Positions 35,118 to 45,489 are shown, numbered from the stretch's first letter. The stretch: 64,000 bases of DNA from Ruminococcus sp. AF41-9 (GCF_003477525.1 NZ_QUDO01000007.1:50204-114203); one strand, 5' to 3'. A program made the numbers and translations. The notes: a model not told the origin generated them from the sequence alone.

Positions 35118-35173
35118 AAAAGCTTTTCCTCCTTTACATTCCCGGCAGTCTGATACTGCCTGCTTTTGAAACT

Positions 35174-35202
35174 ATTTTATACTTTTGTACATCAATTGGC
35201 AA
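35174..35202 (-). promoter_or_regulatory. Promoter of the GH31 gene
   Basis: Minus strand TTGCCA (35197-35202), 17-bp spacer, TAAAAT (35174-35179), 57 bases upstream of the GH31 start. In the other direction a TATAAT near 35232 may serve the PqqD-HprK gene. Confidence 0.6.
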
Positions 35203-35315
35203 TAGCTTGTATTTCTTCCCTCCTCAGTGTTATAATTTGTTATAGTCACAGACATCACAACACATATATAAGTTTACAAGAATTGGCTTTGAAAAAGAAA
35301 GGAATCTTTTTTATC

Positions 35316-36482
35316 ATGTTCAAATGTCAGCCCGGATATACACTTCGAAAAATCAAAGGTATCAGTTATCTCTTACCTTATGGTCAGCAGATTGCCGATC
35401 TGAAAAAAGGCTTTATGCTGAATGAGACCAGTACTTTCCTGTGGAATGTACTTCAGCATCATGAAGGTGCCGAACCGCATCAACTGGCAGAAATACTTGC
35501 CAGGACTTATCATCTGGATGAGGCTTATCTTCCTGAACTTCTGAAAGATGTGACGGATTTTCTGACACAGCTTACAGCTATGGGAATGATCACAGAAGAT
35601 CTCCACCTGATTTCATCAATCCCTTCTGTCTCTATGATAATCGCAGGAATCTGCATAAAACTATACGGTTCTGCAGAACTGATTTCCCCAAATTTCAAAC
35701 CTTTTTATCATGAATTTTCGGATGATGATACCTCACAGGAAATCGAACTGGTCACTACGCCTCCACCCAGTCGTTGTTACGGACAGGTTCTTCTGCAGAA
35801 TTCTGAAATGACTGTTTTTGAAAATCCCGACCGTTATGTTGTCCTTTTCCCACAGATGCAGAATCTTTACGAAGCTCATATGCTGAAAGATGGTACTTAT
35901 GTACGGATTTACTGCCACCCACAGGTTTCTGAAACAAATATAGAAAATTTATTTCACGCCATACGGCTGTTTTTCCTTTTCACAGCACAAAGAAACGGAC
36001 TGTTTGCAATCCACTCAGCTTCTGTTCTCTATCAGGGAAAAGCATGGCTGTTTTCCGGTCATTCCGGAATGGGAAAATCCACACACACTGCGCTGTGGCA
36101 TGAGCTTTTTTCTGTGCCATATTTAAACGGGGATCTGAACCTTCTCGGATTGCAGGAAGGACACATCATCGCCTATGGTATTCCCTGGTGTGGAACCTCA
36201 GAGATTTTTACCACAGAACAGTATGAACTCGGAGGAATTGTCCTTCTGGGCCGCGATCCGCACACAGACTATCTGGAAGAATTAACTCCTTCGGAAAAAG
36301 TCCTCCGTGTCATGCAGCGTATGATATCTCCCGCATGGAAAGAACGCCAGCTTTCAGAAAATCTTTTCTTTGCTGAAGAAATCACAGATCATGTGCCGGT
36401 ACTGTATCTTCTCTGTACAAAGAATGCCTCTGCCGCCTGTACCATAAAAGACGTCATTGACAGACTGGAGGACTCACAATGA
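35316..36482 (+). CDS. PqqD-like/HPr-kinase-like fusion protein
   Basis: 388 residues from ATG 35316. Residues 1-105 resemble a PqqD/RRE winged-helix domain (GYTLRKIKGISYLLPYGQQIADLKKGFMLNETSTFLWNVL...). Residues about 230-388 resemble HprK-type kinases, with P-loop SGHSGMGKSTHTALW (about 247) and LNGDLNLL. PqqD domains bind leader peptides of RiPPs, and HprK-like kinases phosphorylate some lasso peptides, so this is probably a peptide-modification protein. It ends four bases inside the ABC transporter gene. No precursor gene was found nearby. Confidence 0.8.
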   Translation: MFKCQPGYTLRKIKGISYLLPYGQQIADLKKGFMLNETSTFLWNVLQHHEGAEPHQLAEILARTYHLDEAYLPELLKDVTDFLTQLTAMGMITEDLHLISSIPSVSMIIAGICIKLYGSAELISPNFKPFYHEFSDDDTSQEIELVTTPPPSRCYGQVLLQNSEMTVFENPDRYVVLFPQMQNLYEAHMLKDGTYVRIYCHPQVSETNIENLFHAIRLFFLFTAQRNGLFAIHSASVLYQGKAWLFSGHSGMGKSTHTALWHELFSVPYLNGDLNLLGLQEGHIIAYGIPWCGTSEIFTTEQYELGGIVLLGRDPHTDYLEELTPSEKVLRVMQRMISPAWKERQLSENLFFAEEITDHVPVLYLLCTKNASAACTIKDVIDRLEDSQ

Positions 36483-38249
36483 AAGAGAAAATACTTCTGA
36501 TCTGGAAGCATTTAAAACAGGGCACTCTGAAGAAAATGTGGCAACAGACAATCTGGATCTACCAGTATGGCAGGCGATATTGGAAGGCCATGCTGCTTTA
36601 TACATTGCTCGGGCTCGCAGGAACAGGTGTATCTCTGGTTTCCAGCCTGATCTCCAAAGATCTGGTCGATATATCATCACCGGCCACCAGACCGGAAAAC
36701 TTCTGAGTACCTTCGCCGCAATGATCGGATTCTCTGTCGCAAACATCCTGGTTTCGCAGGCCTCCGGATATGCCTCAACATTTATCAATCTGAAAGTAGA
36801 CTCTGAAATAAAAAATGATATTTTTGCCAAAATGCTGGTCACCGACTGGGAATCCCTGACCGATTATCACACAGGAGATCTGGTCACACGGTGGAGTTCT
36901 GATGCCTCAAATATCTCCAGCGGAATTCTGAACTGGATCCCCAATCTGATCATTTATACCTTCCGTTTTATCAGTGCTCTGGCGATCGTACTTTATTATG
37001 ATCCCACATTTGCTCTCTTTGCACTGCTTGGAATCCCGTTCAGCGCACTGCTCTCGAAGCCACTGTTAAAACGAATGAGAGATAATAATCAGAGAAGTGC
37101 GGCTATGAATGTGAAACTTTACGGATTCAATCAGGAAGCGTTTTCTAATATCCAGACGATCAAAGCTTTTGACCTGATTCATTTTTATATTGATAAACTG
37201 AAGTCACTTCAGACAGATTATATAAACATGAGACTGGATTTTCAGAAAATGTCCATCCTGACCTCCATCCTCATGTCTGTGATCAGTTTTATTGTCTCTT
37301 ACATCTGCTATGGATGGGAATCTATCGTGTATGGAGCAATGCCATCAGTTATGGAACCATGACCATGTTTCTGTCCCTGTCCGGTACCCTTACCAGTTCC
37401 GTAAATTCACTGGTAAGCCTGATCCCGTCGGCCATCTCACTGACCATCTCAGCAGGAAGACTCATGGATATCGTAAAAATGCCGCAGGAAGACTACAGTC
37501 AGGATACCCTTGTACAAAGCTTCGAAAAACAGCATAAAGCTGAAGGAATCGGGCTGAACATGCAGAATCTGAGCTATACTTATCACAATGGTACTTCTGT
37601 TTTCGCAGACGCTTCCATAGAGGCTTATCCTCATGAAATCGCAGCTCTGGCAGGCCCTTCCGGCGAGGGCAAGACAACGATGCTGCGGCTTATCCTGTCC
37701 CTGCTGACACCGCAGGAGGGTTCTTTTCATGTATGCGCCGGAGCAGATCATGAGCAGATAATTCCTATGTCCCCTTCTACCAGAAAATTGTTCTCCTATG
37801 TTCCACAGGGAAATACCATGTTCTCAGGAACGATCGCGGAAAATATGCGAAATGTAAAACCAGATGCTACAGATGAAGAAATCATAGAGGCACTGCAGCT
37901 TGCCTGTGCATGGGATTTCGTGGAAAAACTCCCGGAAGGGATTGAGAGCACTGTGAAAGAACGGGGCGGCGGCTTCTCAGAAGGTCAGGCACAGAGGTTG
38001 TCCATTGCCCACGCATTGTTACGCAAATCACCGATCCTGCTGCTGGATGAAGCTACTTCTGCACCGGATGTCGCCGCAGAACGAAAAGTTCTCCGTAATA
38101 TCATGCAGGATACCTACCCGAGAACCTGTATTGTAACCACACACAGACCTACGGTTCTGAATATCTGTACGAGAGTTTATGCGATACGGGATAAAAAATG
38201 TAAAGTACTTGAAGAGGTTGAAATACTGGAGATGATGAAAGAATTTTAA
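36479..38249 (+). CDS. ABC exporter (fused membrane and ATPase domains), two frameshifts
   Basis: Half-size exporter of about 590 residues. It begins MKEKILLIWKHLK at 36479 (ATGA overlap with the kinase). Six-helix membrane domain to about 37450, then ATPase with Walker A GPSGEGKTT, signature FSEGQAQRLS and Walker B ILLLDEATS. Frame changes occur near 36669-36677 (DLVDI to ITGHQTGKLL) and near 37316 (GWG, where GGGG appears as GGG). The substrate is probably the peptide handled by the adjacent PqqD-HprK protein. As written it cannot make a full protein. Confidence 0.85.
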
Positions 38250-38289
38250 CCAGATAACTGCTCCGCAGTTATTTGGTTATGATCAAGTA

Positions 38290-38354
38290 GCGAAGCGGAT
38301 GATTTTATCCGCCTGACCTGAATACACGAAATGAATGATTTTATCCGCCTGACT
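38290..38354. repeat. Dispersed GCGGAT stem-loop repeats (two adjacent copies)
   Basis: GCGAAGCGGATGATTTTATC-CGCCTGACCT at 38290-38319 and a partial copy at 38333-38354, after the ABC transporter. GCGGAT/ATCCGC forms a hairpin. Relatives occur at 54819-54836, 58675-58707 and 59748-59779, all at gene ends. Confidence 0.6.
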
Positions 38355-38465
38355 TCAGACAATCCGGTTAATGACCAGAATATATAATCCGCAAAAAGGG
38401 ATTGAGTTAAAGTATGATTTTACCCCAATCCCTCTCAGGTATACCAGCAAGTTGGTACACCAGTG

Positions 38466-38787
38466 TTAATCTGTAATACTTACATCTGTAATTGCAAGAC
38501 CTGCATCAGATGTTACAATCAGATCGCCAAACCCGATATTATCAGTTGGATTCTGATGATAACTTAATCTGACCGTTAATGTTGATGTTCCATTTCCGGA
38601 AATCAGTCCTGCTCCACCGGATACATATGTAACATTCTGATTGAATGAAATGGTTAATACCTGAGATTCTTTGGTATGGTCTGCTTTATGCTGACCATTT
38701 ACCTGGATTCTGTAATCCCCTCTTCCAGTCTCTGGTGTCTGGTGAATATATGCGCTTGCACTGTATTTACATCTTCTTTATGCCTGA
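38466..38787 (-). pseudogene. 3' remnant of a surface/lectin-like protein gene
   Basis: An open frame without a start codon, overlapping the end of the Stealth gene in another frame, encodes beta-rich sequence (GRGDYRIQVNGQHKADH..., LTISFNQNVTYVSGGAG..., NPTDNIGFGDLIVTSDAG) to TAA at 38466. It resembles the C-terminal beta-sandwich of an extracellular adhesin or carbohydrate-binding protein. It looks like the tail of a gene whose front was deleted. Confidence 0.5.
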
Positions 38788-39547
38788 ACGGATGGCTGCA
38801 GACTTCTGTAAGCAGTTCCGGCTCAAGGTTCCACATTGTCTGATAGGTTTTCTTCATTAATGGAGCCGGGCCATGTACCGTATAAAACCCTGTGAACCTT
38901 GGAAAAGCCAGTTCCAGCATATTATACAGAAAATACATAGGAGGATATCCGATATGAAAATATGCTCCGGACTGTTTTTTTATATTAGTACGTTTATCAA
39001 AATATTTTGCGAGAAGCATTGTGTTATTCAGATAAATATATGGCATTGTCTGATTATCAACATTTGCCACATCCGGCTGAAGAGCCAGCATGTCTACCGG
39101 TTTTCCGTTCTTAAAAAAATTTTCCGGTTTCACTGATCTCAGCAAAAAAACATCATCATTAAAATAAACAAACTTCTCTGCCAGACCCGGAATCCTGTGA
39201 AAATTCCACTCAATCGTATGAGAATTAAATGTAGGGCGAAATTTTTCAGGAATAAAGTCTTCATGGCGGACAATATTTAATTTGGTATGCTCTGTATTCA
39301 GCCATTTGGGATGATGTCCCCATGTAACAAAATGAATTTTTCTCACCCAGGGCGCATATTTCTCCACTCCACGAAACCAGTACTGCAGATTATCCCAGTC
39401 TCTGTATCGTTCCTTCCTGTCATCTACACTTGCAGGTATCCCCATATGTCCAAGTCTTGCCTTTTTTTCTCTTTGCCATTCCGGATCATTCCCATCGACC
39501 CAGGTAATCACAAAATCTATATTCTGACCTTCATCCGCCTTTCTCAT
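38699..39547 (-). CDS. Stealth-family sugar-phosphate transferase, probably truncated
   Basis: 282 residues. CR1 motif VITWVDGNDPEW near the N-terminus and CR2 motif FVYFNDDVFLL in the middle identify the Stealth family (hexose-1-phosphate transferases of capsule or cell-wall polysaccharides). The expected C-terminal CR4 region starts (HPFRHKEDVN) but then diverges, and the protein is shorter than usual. The end coincides with the beta-rich remnant in another frame, suggesting a deletion junction near 38,770. Confidence 0.8.
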   Translation of the reverse strand: MRKADEGQNIDFVITWVDGNDPEWQREKKARLGHMGIPASVDDRKERYRDWDNLQYWFRGVEKYAPWVRKIHFVTWGHHPKWLNTEHTKLNIVRHEDFIPEKFRPTFNSHTIEWNFHRIPGLAEKFVYFNDDVFLLRSVKPENFFKNGKPVDMLALQPDVANVDNQTMPYIYLNNTMLLAKYFDKRTNIKKQSGAYFHIGYPPMYFLYNMLELAFPRFTGFYTVHGPAPLMKKTYQTMWNLEPELLTEVCSHPFRHKEDVNTVQAHIFTRHQRLEEGITESR

Positions 39548-39704
39548 ATATTATTCCCCACATATTACTTTGTGAGCATAAGTATACCACATCTCTTTAA
39601 ACTATTACAAATAAAAAGAGTCCCGCTCCATGGTCATATCACACCATCGAAACAGCACTCTTTATATTTCCCAGACACCTTTATTTCTCACTTTCCCGTA
39701 AAAC

Positions 39705-39756
39705 ATAAAAAACACCGTCCCCGCGGCAATCGCATTGTCCGCAAAAACAGTGTTCT
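39705..39756 (-). terminator. Terminator of tRNA-Lys
   Basis: Minus strand AACACTGT...ACGGTGTT with an inner GC-rich hairpin, followed by TTTTTTATG, right after the tRNA 3' end. Confidence 0.7.
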
Positions 39757-39759
39757 TAG

Positions 39760-39832
39760 TGCGCCTTCAGGGGTTCGAACCCTGGACACCCTGATTAAGA
39801 GTCAGGTGCTCTACCAACTGAGCTAAAGGCGC
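39760..39832 (-). tRNA. tRNA-Lys (anticodon CTT)
   Basis: Minus strand 73 bases: acceptor stem GCGCCTT/AAGGCGC, D-loop AGCTCAGTTGGTAGAGC, anticodon arm CTGACTCTTAATCAG with loop CTCTTAA, T-arm GGGTTCGAACCC, discriminator A. CCA is not encoded. Confidence 0.97.
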
Positions 39833-39956
39833 ATATTCTTTTGTTTTTTCTGTGTTGAAGTTTTCTTTTGTTCCTCAACGCAAGTGATATTATATATAAT
39901 ACAGATTCAAATGTCAATAGTTATTTCTAAATTTTTTTCAAAAATTTTCGATTCTT

Positions 39957-40112
39957 TTATTTTTCTTTCTTTTCTTCTTTTTTGGACATTTTGTTCAGCA
40001 TTTTGCTGACCTCTTCTGCTGATTTTCGAACCTGATTAAAAGCATTGTCAAATCCACGGTGTTCATATCCAAATTGCATCATTTTATTATAGAAGGAATT
40101 ATTTCTTTTCAC
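39957..40112 (-). CDS. Small conserved-looking basic protein, 51 aa
   Basis: GTG 40112 with AAGGAG eight bases upstream encodes MKRNNSFYNKMMQFGYEHRG... with a Lys/Glu-rich tail. Good ribosome site and position between tRNA-Lys and trmB support it. Unknown function. A GC-rich hairpin (GGGGCGC/GCGCCCC, near 40128-40144) lies just upstream. Confidence 0.55.
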   Translation of the reverse strand: MKRNNSFYNKMMQFGYEHRGFDNAFNQVRKSAEEVSKMLNKMSKKEEKKEK

Positions 40113-40286
40113 CTGTTGCTCTCCTTCGGGGCGCGAAGCGCCCCGTGGATTTTCTTACACTATTTTATGCAATATAAATGTAGAAATTTCCTCCATTGAT
40201 ATATCCATTCTATAGTCATTTTATATTTTACCGGGCAGTCACAGAAAATCTCCTCTTACAGAAAGCTGTCCTCATACACTCAGGAT

Positions 40287-40943
40287 TCATCCTCTGGAGA
40301 TCACCATCTTGCAGATCGGGTTCCCCATGGAGGAAAATTTCTCTTCATATTCTGTCATCACATTTCCCTGTACCATTTCTTCATTATGGTGCAGGTCAAA
40401 AGTAAATGCCTCCAGATTCCATCCAGCCTCTTTTACTTCTTCCAGGGAAAATTCAAACAGATCCTTATTATCTGTCTTAAACTCTACTTTTCCATCCGGC
40501 ACCAGAATCTTGTCATAGCGTGCCAGAAATTCTCTGGATGTCAGGCGGCGTTTGGCATGGCGTGCTTTTGGCCATGGATCAGAGAAATTCAGGTAAATCT
40601 TATCTGCCTCACCCTTTTCAAAAATCTCCGGCAGTAATCTGGCATCCACTCTCATAAAGAAGAGATTGGAATACACCTCACCTTTCTCTTCCAGTTCCTC
40701 TCTCTTCTGCAGTGCGCGGAGAAGTACACTGTCATACATCTCGATTCCCACATAGTTAATCTCCGGATGAAGACGCGCCAGATCCATAAGGAAGCGTCCT
40801 TTTCCCATTCCTACTTCTATATGAAGGGGCTGTTTTTTCTCAAAAACCTCTGTCCAGTGTCCTTTCTTCGTCTGTGGTTCCTGTACCACATAAGGGCTCT
40901 CAAGAATCGCATCCTGTGCCCCGGGAATATTTCTTAATCTCAT
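40287..40943 (-). CDS. trmB: tRNA (guanine46-N7)-methyltransferase
   Basis: 218 residues, typical length. SAM-binding IEVGMGKGRFLMDLA (about 42-56), NFSDPWPKARHAKRRLT (the family signature, about 120-136) and the C-terminal TEYEEKF. Methylates G46 of tRNA variable loops. AGGAGG precedes ATG 40943. Confidence 0.96.
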   Translation of the reverse strand: MRLRNIPGAQDAILESPYVVQEPQTKKGHWTEVFEKKQPLHIEVGMGKGRFLMDLARLHPEINYVGIEMYDSVLLRALQKREELEEKGEVYSNLFFMRVDARLLPEIFEKGEADKIYLNFSDPWPKARHAKRRLTSREFLARYDKILVPDGKVEFKTDNKDLFEFSLEEVKEAGWNLEAFTFDLHHNEEMVQGNVMTEYEEKFSSMGNPICKMVISRG

Positions 40944-41236
40944 AAAATCCTCCTGTTATAATCTCAATCATCCGTTTTCGGTTATTTGGGGTTATGTTAT
41001 ATTGTAAATTTCTTTTTTCTTTTTATCTCTGCCAGAGATTCTACCAGATGTCCTTTCATACCGCAACGATATTTTCATTTTTCTTTTTGTTTAAAAAATA
41101 ACAAATTTTTTCTCTCTGAAAAAAATTTAGATGGTTTTTTTCACAAAATAGGTGTATTATATCTAACAGATATTACTATTTTTCACATAGTAAATCTGGT
41201 TTTTTTGTAAAAATTTGACAACTAAGGAGGTTGAAG

Positions 41237-41548
41237 ATGGAGCAGATACTTAACAAATTATCTGAAATCGAGCTTACAGCCCAGCGCATCATGGAAGACT
41301 GCGAACGCCAGAAACAGACGCTTTCTGAAGAAGCAGAGAAAAAGTGTAAAGACTATGACGAGCAGATGGAGGCTCAGACTGCCACCCGGATCCGGCAGAT
41401 CCGACAGCAGCTCGAGCAGGAAAAAGATGCACAGTTAGCTGCGCTCCGGGCAGATACAGAAGCTACTTTTTCATCCCTGGATGCCCATTACGAGCAGAAT
41501 CATTCGCTCCTTTCCCATGAATTATTTCAGAAAATATTATCCATGTAA
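41237..41548 (+). CDS. V-type ATPase peripheral-stalk subunit (G/H-like coiled coil)
   Basis: 103 residues, nearly all charged heptad coiled coil (MEQILNKLSEIELTAQRIMEDCERQ...). First gene of the V-ATPase operon, where ntpF/ahaH-type stalk subunits usually lie; it would pair with subunit E. ATG 41237 follows AGGAGG by six bases. The 290-bp AT-rich region upstream should hold the operon promoter, but no convincing one was found. Confidence 0.8.
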   Translation: MEQILNKLSEIELTAQRIMEDCERQKQTLSEEAEKKCKDYDEQMEAQTATRIRQIRQQLEQEKDAQLAALRADTEATFSSLDAHYEQNHSLLSHELFQKILSM

Positions 41549-41630
41549 ATAATAAATCCGGATAATCATTTCGAACAATAATTTCGGGCAATTGTCTTGA
41601 AATATCATACAGGAAAGGAAGTGAAAAGCA

Positions 41631-42674
41631 ATGGGAAGTGTACTCTCCTACAGCGGACTTTCCACGAAAATCCGTGCAATGCAGAGCAGGCTCACTACCC
41701 TGGAACAGTTTGAAGAAATCCTTCAGCTTTCCGATGTAACGCAGGTGGCGGCCTATCTCAAGCGAATGCCGGAATACTCTTCCAAATGGGATGCACTGGA
41801 TGAAAATACCCTGCACAGAGGTCAGATTGAGAAACTTCTGAAGAAATCCATTTTCCAGAATTTCTCCAGAATTTATCACTTCGCAAACCCTGAGCAGCGA
41901 AAGTTTCTTGACCTGTATTCCAGGCGATACGAAATCCGCGTTTTAAAAGAAGTAATGACCAATATCTTTGACCATCGTGACACAGACCCTGTGGATGTTT
42001 CTCCATACCGTGAGTTTTTCCGTCTGCACTCCAATATCGACGTAGACCGGATCACCACCTGTTCCACCATGGAAGAACTGATCTCCTGTCTCAAAGGAAA
42101 CGAGTTTTATATCCCGCTTTCAAAAATTCAGGAACACGAAACCTCATTACTTTTTGACTATGGCATGGCACTGGATCTGTACTATTTCACCCAGATCTGG
42201 AATGTGCGCAAAAAGCTCTTTAAAGGTAGCGACCTGGAAGAGATCACCCGTACCTACGGTGAGAAATTTGACATGCTGAACCTGCAGTTCATTCAGCGTT
42301 CCAAGCGATATTACAACATGGACCCGGCAAGCATTTACGCTTTGCTGATCCCTATGAATTACAAATTAAAAAAAGAAGAGATTACCGCTCTGGTGGAAGC
42401 CTCAACCTATGAAGATTCCAGAAGAATTTTCAATAAAACATGGTACGGTGCCAGATATCAGCAGCTTTCCGTCGCCAATCTGGAAGAATTTTATAACCAT
42501 ATCCACCGCACGATCCTTGAAAAAGAAGCGCACAGAAATCCTTATTCTGTCGCAGTGATCTATTCCTATTTATATAATAAGGAACACGAAGTAAACCGTC
42601 TGACGATCGCTATTGAATGCGTTCGTTACGGGGTACAGCATGACGAAGCCATGCGTTATATCTGCAATAATTAA
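41631..42674 (+). CDS. ntpC: V-type ATPase subunit C
   Basis: 347 residues of the archaeal/bacterial V-ATPase C (d) family, the funnel linking the central stalk to the K ring. Conserved LRDLR-type helical repeats (ERRKFLDLYSRRYEIRVLKEVMTN) and length support it. Lies between the coil subunit and subunit I. Confidence 0.9.
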   Translation: MGSVLSYSGLSTKIRAMQSRLTTLEQFEEILQLSDVTQVAAYLKRMPEYSSKWDALDENTLHRGQIEKLLKKSIFQNFSRIYHFANPEQRKFLDLYSRRYEIRVLKEVMTNIFDHRDTDPVDVSPYREFFRLHSNIDVDRITTCSTMEELISCLKGNEFYIPLSKIQEHETSLLFDYGMALDLYYFTQIWNVRKKLFKGSDLEEITRTYGEKFDMLNLQFIQRSKRYYNMDPASIYALLIPMNYKLKKEEITALVEASTYEDSRRIFNKTWYGARYQQLSVANLEEFYNHIHRTILEKEAHRNPYSVAVIYSYLYNKEHEVNRLTIAIECVRYGVQHDEAMRYICNN

Positions 42675-42691
42675 TAACAGGAGGTGAATAT

Positions 42692-44633
42692 ATGATTGAG
42701 AAAATGAAGTTTCTGAGCATTACCGGACCGAAAACCGATATTGACAGAGTGGTAAATACCTATCTTTCCAAATACGAAATCCATCTGGAAAATGCCCTCT
42801 CCGAACTGACCGCAGTCGAAAGTCTTTCTCCTTTTATGGAAATCAATCCTTATAAGGAAGCACTTGCCACTGCCAACAGTTTCTATGAAGAGCTGAAAAG
42901 TCCGGAACAGATTTCCGTAAAACCAATGGACGTAGAAAAGGCCCTGGATACTCTGCGCAGACTCCAGGCGGATTCTCAGGAGCTGGACCGCACACATGCG
43001 GATCTGGAAAGCCAGCTTGCCGCACTGGATGAATCTCTCCGCGTTATCCGTCCGTTCAGAAACATCAATTACAACCTTTCCTCAATCCTGAAATTCCGTT
43101 TTATCCATTACCGCTTCGGAAGGATTGAGAAGGAATACTACCAGAAATTTGAGAAATATATTTATGAAAATCTGGATACGATTTTTATCAAATGTGATGA
43201 AGATGATCAGTATATCTGGGGTGTTTATTTTGTCCCGGAGCATGAGGCACAGAAAGTCAAAGCCGTCTATTCTTCCATGCATTTTGAGAGAATTTACATG
43301 CCGGATACTTACGAAGGCACAGCCAAGGCAGCCTTTGAACAGTTAACCCAGAAACGCAACCGGGCAGCCGGTGATCTGGCTTCCGCAGACCAGAAAAAAG
43401 CAGATTTTCTTCTGCGAAACAAGAAAGATATCGTAGCTGCACGTAATGCGATCGCACAGCTTTCCGGTAACTTTGATGTGCGCAGACTTGCCGCATGTAC
43501 CCACGGTGATGATAAAGATGTCTTCTATATTTTATGTGGATGGATGACGGAAAAAGATGCACATTCCTTCCAGGCAGATATCAAAGATGACAGCCATATC
43601 TTCTGCATTATTGACGGTGAAGATGACGAACATTTCAAACCGGGTCTGCACCAGCAGCCACCGACCAAACTGAAGAACCCGAAACTGTTCAAACCATTTG
43701 AAATGTACATTAAAATGTATGGTCTTCCGGCCTACAATGAGATGGATCCAACATGGTTTGTGGCACTGACTTACTCCTTTATCTTCGGTGCCATGTTCGG
43801 TGATGTGGGACAGGGATTACTGCTTTTTATCGGCGGTTTCCTGCTGTATAAGTTCAAACATATCACACTGGCAGGCATCATAGCTGCGCAGGTGTCTTCT
43901 CCACAATCTTCGGATTTATGTTCGGAAGTATCTTTGGATTTGAAGATGTCATACCCGCCCTGTGGCTCCGTCCGATGAATAACATGATGTCCGTTCCGTT
44001 TATCGGAAAGCTGAATACTGTATTTATCGTTGCCATCGGTTTTGGTATGTGCCTGATCCTTTTATGTATGATATTTAATATCCTGAATGCATGGAAAGCC
44101 GGAGATATTGAACATATCTGGTTCGATACAACTCCGTTGCAGGTCTTGTTTTCTACGGATCCGCAGTCATTTCCATCGCACTGATCCTGACAGGACATAC
44201 ACTTCCGGGAGGGATCGTACTGTTTATCATGTTCGGCGTACCGCTGATCCTGATCTTCCTGAAAGAGCCGCTTACCGCCCTCATAGAGAAGAAATCAGAA
44301 GTCATGCCGAAAGAGAAAGGAATGTTTATTGTACAGGGACTTTTCGAGATGTTTGAAGTCCTGTTAAGCTACTTTTCCAATACCCTTTCCTTCGTCCGTA
44401 TCGGAGCTTTCGCAGTCAGCCATGCAGCAATGATGGAGGTCGTTCTCATGCTTGCAGGCGCAGAAAGCGGAAACCTGAACTGGGTAGTGGTAGTCCTCGG
44501 AAACCTTTTTGTATGCGGTATGGAGGGCCTGATCGTTGGTATCCAGGTACTTCGTCTGGAATATTATGAGATGTTCAGCCGCTTCTACAAAGGCACAGGA
44601 CGTAAATTTGAGCCCTTCCGCTCAGTCAAATGA
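42692..44633 (+). CDS. ntpI: V-type ATPase subunit I (a), two frameshifts
   Basis: Membrane stator subunit of about 647 residues. A cytoplasmic coiled-coil half (to about 43,700) precedes a multi-helix membrane half with FGAMFGDVGQGLLLF and the late LSYFSNTLSFVRIGAFAVSHAAM, the conserved Arg of the ion path. The reading frame changes near 43,883-43,892 and again near 44,132-44,137, each consistent with one missing base; all three segments align to one continuous protein. Since the rest of the operon is intact, sequencing error is the likely cause. Confidence 0.9.
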
Positions 44634-44639
44634 TATACC

Positions 44640-44705
44640 AGGGGCAAAAGGTCGAAAGTCGTTCGTGCCTGCACGATAAGACTTTTGAACCCGGGACCCG
44701 GATAT
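44640..44705 (+). other. Intercistronic stem-loop between subunits I and K
   Basis: GGTCGAAAGTC...GACTTTTGAACC encloses an inner TCGTGC-CT-GCACGA hairpin in the 100-base gap upstream of the proteolipid gene. No T-tract follows, so it is probably not a terminator; it may be a processing or stabilising element that raises expression of the multi-copy K subunit. Confidence 0.5.
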
Positions 44706-44735
44706 CAACAATCTAAGAAAAGAGGAGATTTAATT

Positions 44736-45167
44736 ATGTCAACAATCGCACAGATCATTTTAGCAATCGCACTGGTACTCAGCATTATTCTTCCATTTGG
44801 CTACTATCTCATCGGTGAGAAAAACCGTGGACGTTACAAAACAGCCATCGGCGTAAACGCATTCTTCTTCTTTGGCACAATGCTTATCGCCATCGCAGTT
44901 ATGTTCACAGGTGCTTCTTCCGTACAGGCCGCTGCCGGATCTGAAGCCGGTCTTGCAACAGGTATGGGCTACATCGCAGCAGCCCTTGTAACCGGTCTTT
45001 CCTGTATCGGTGGTGGTATTGCCGTTGCCAGTGCGGCAAGCGCAGCTTTAGGCGCTATCAGCGAGGATCAGAGTATCCTTGGTAAATCCCTTATCTTCGT
45101 AGGTCTTGCAGAAGGTGTTGCCCTTTACGGACTGATCATCTCCTTCATGATCCTGGGACAGTTATAA
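44736..45167 (+). CDS. ntpK: V-type ATPase proteolipid subunit K
   Basis: 143 residues with four membrane helices in two hairpins. The ion-binding glutamate lies in the last helix pair (FVGLAEGVALYGLI). Forms the rotor ring. ATG 44736 has GAGGAG eight bases upstream; the longer frame upstream is not supported. Whether the pump uses Na+ or H+ cannot be read with certainty. Confidence 0.95.
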   Translation: MSTIAQIILAIALVLSIILPFGYYLIGEKNRGRYKTAIGVNAFFFFGTMLIAIAVMFTGASSVQAAAGSEAGLATGMGYIAAALVTGLSCIGGGIAVASAASAALGAISEDQSILGKSLIFVGLAEGVALYGLIISFMILGQL

Positions 45168-45168
45168 G

Positions 45169-45477
45169 ATGCAGATGTTTTTGATCAGCGACAATATCGA
45201 TACCTACACAGGGATGAGACTGGCAGGTGTAGAGGGCGTGATCGTACACACACATGACGAATTAAAAGATGCTTTGCAGAAAGCCATCTCCAATAAAGAA
45301 ATCGGGATCATACTCCTGACCGAAAGATTCGGCCGGGAGTTTCCTGAAATTATTGACGATGTCAAGCTTCATCACAAAACCCCTCTGATCATCGAAATCC
45401 CCGACAGGCACGGTACTGGCCGCAAACCGGATTTTATCACTTCATATGTAAATGAAGCAATTGGACTAAAACTATAG
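45169..45477 (+). CDS. ntpG: V-type ATPase subunit F
   Basis: 102 residues, Rossmann-like fold of the rotor-tip subunit: FLISDNIDTYTGMRLAGVEG and GIILLTERF are typical. Starts one base after the K stop codon. Confidence 0.9.
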   Translation: MQMFLISDNIDTYTGMRLAGVEGVIVHTHDELKDALQKAISNKEIGIILLTERFGREFPEIIDDVKLHHKTPLIIEIPDRHGTGRKPDFITSYVNEAIGLKL

Positions 45478-45489
45478 GCAGGTGTTAAC

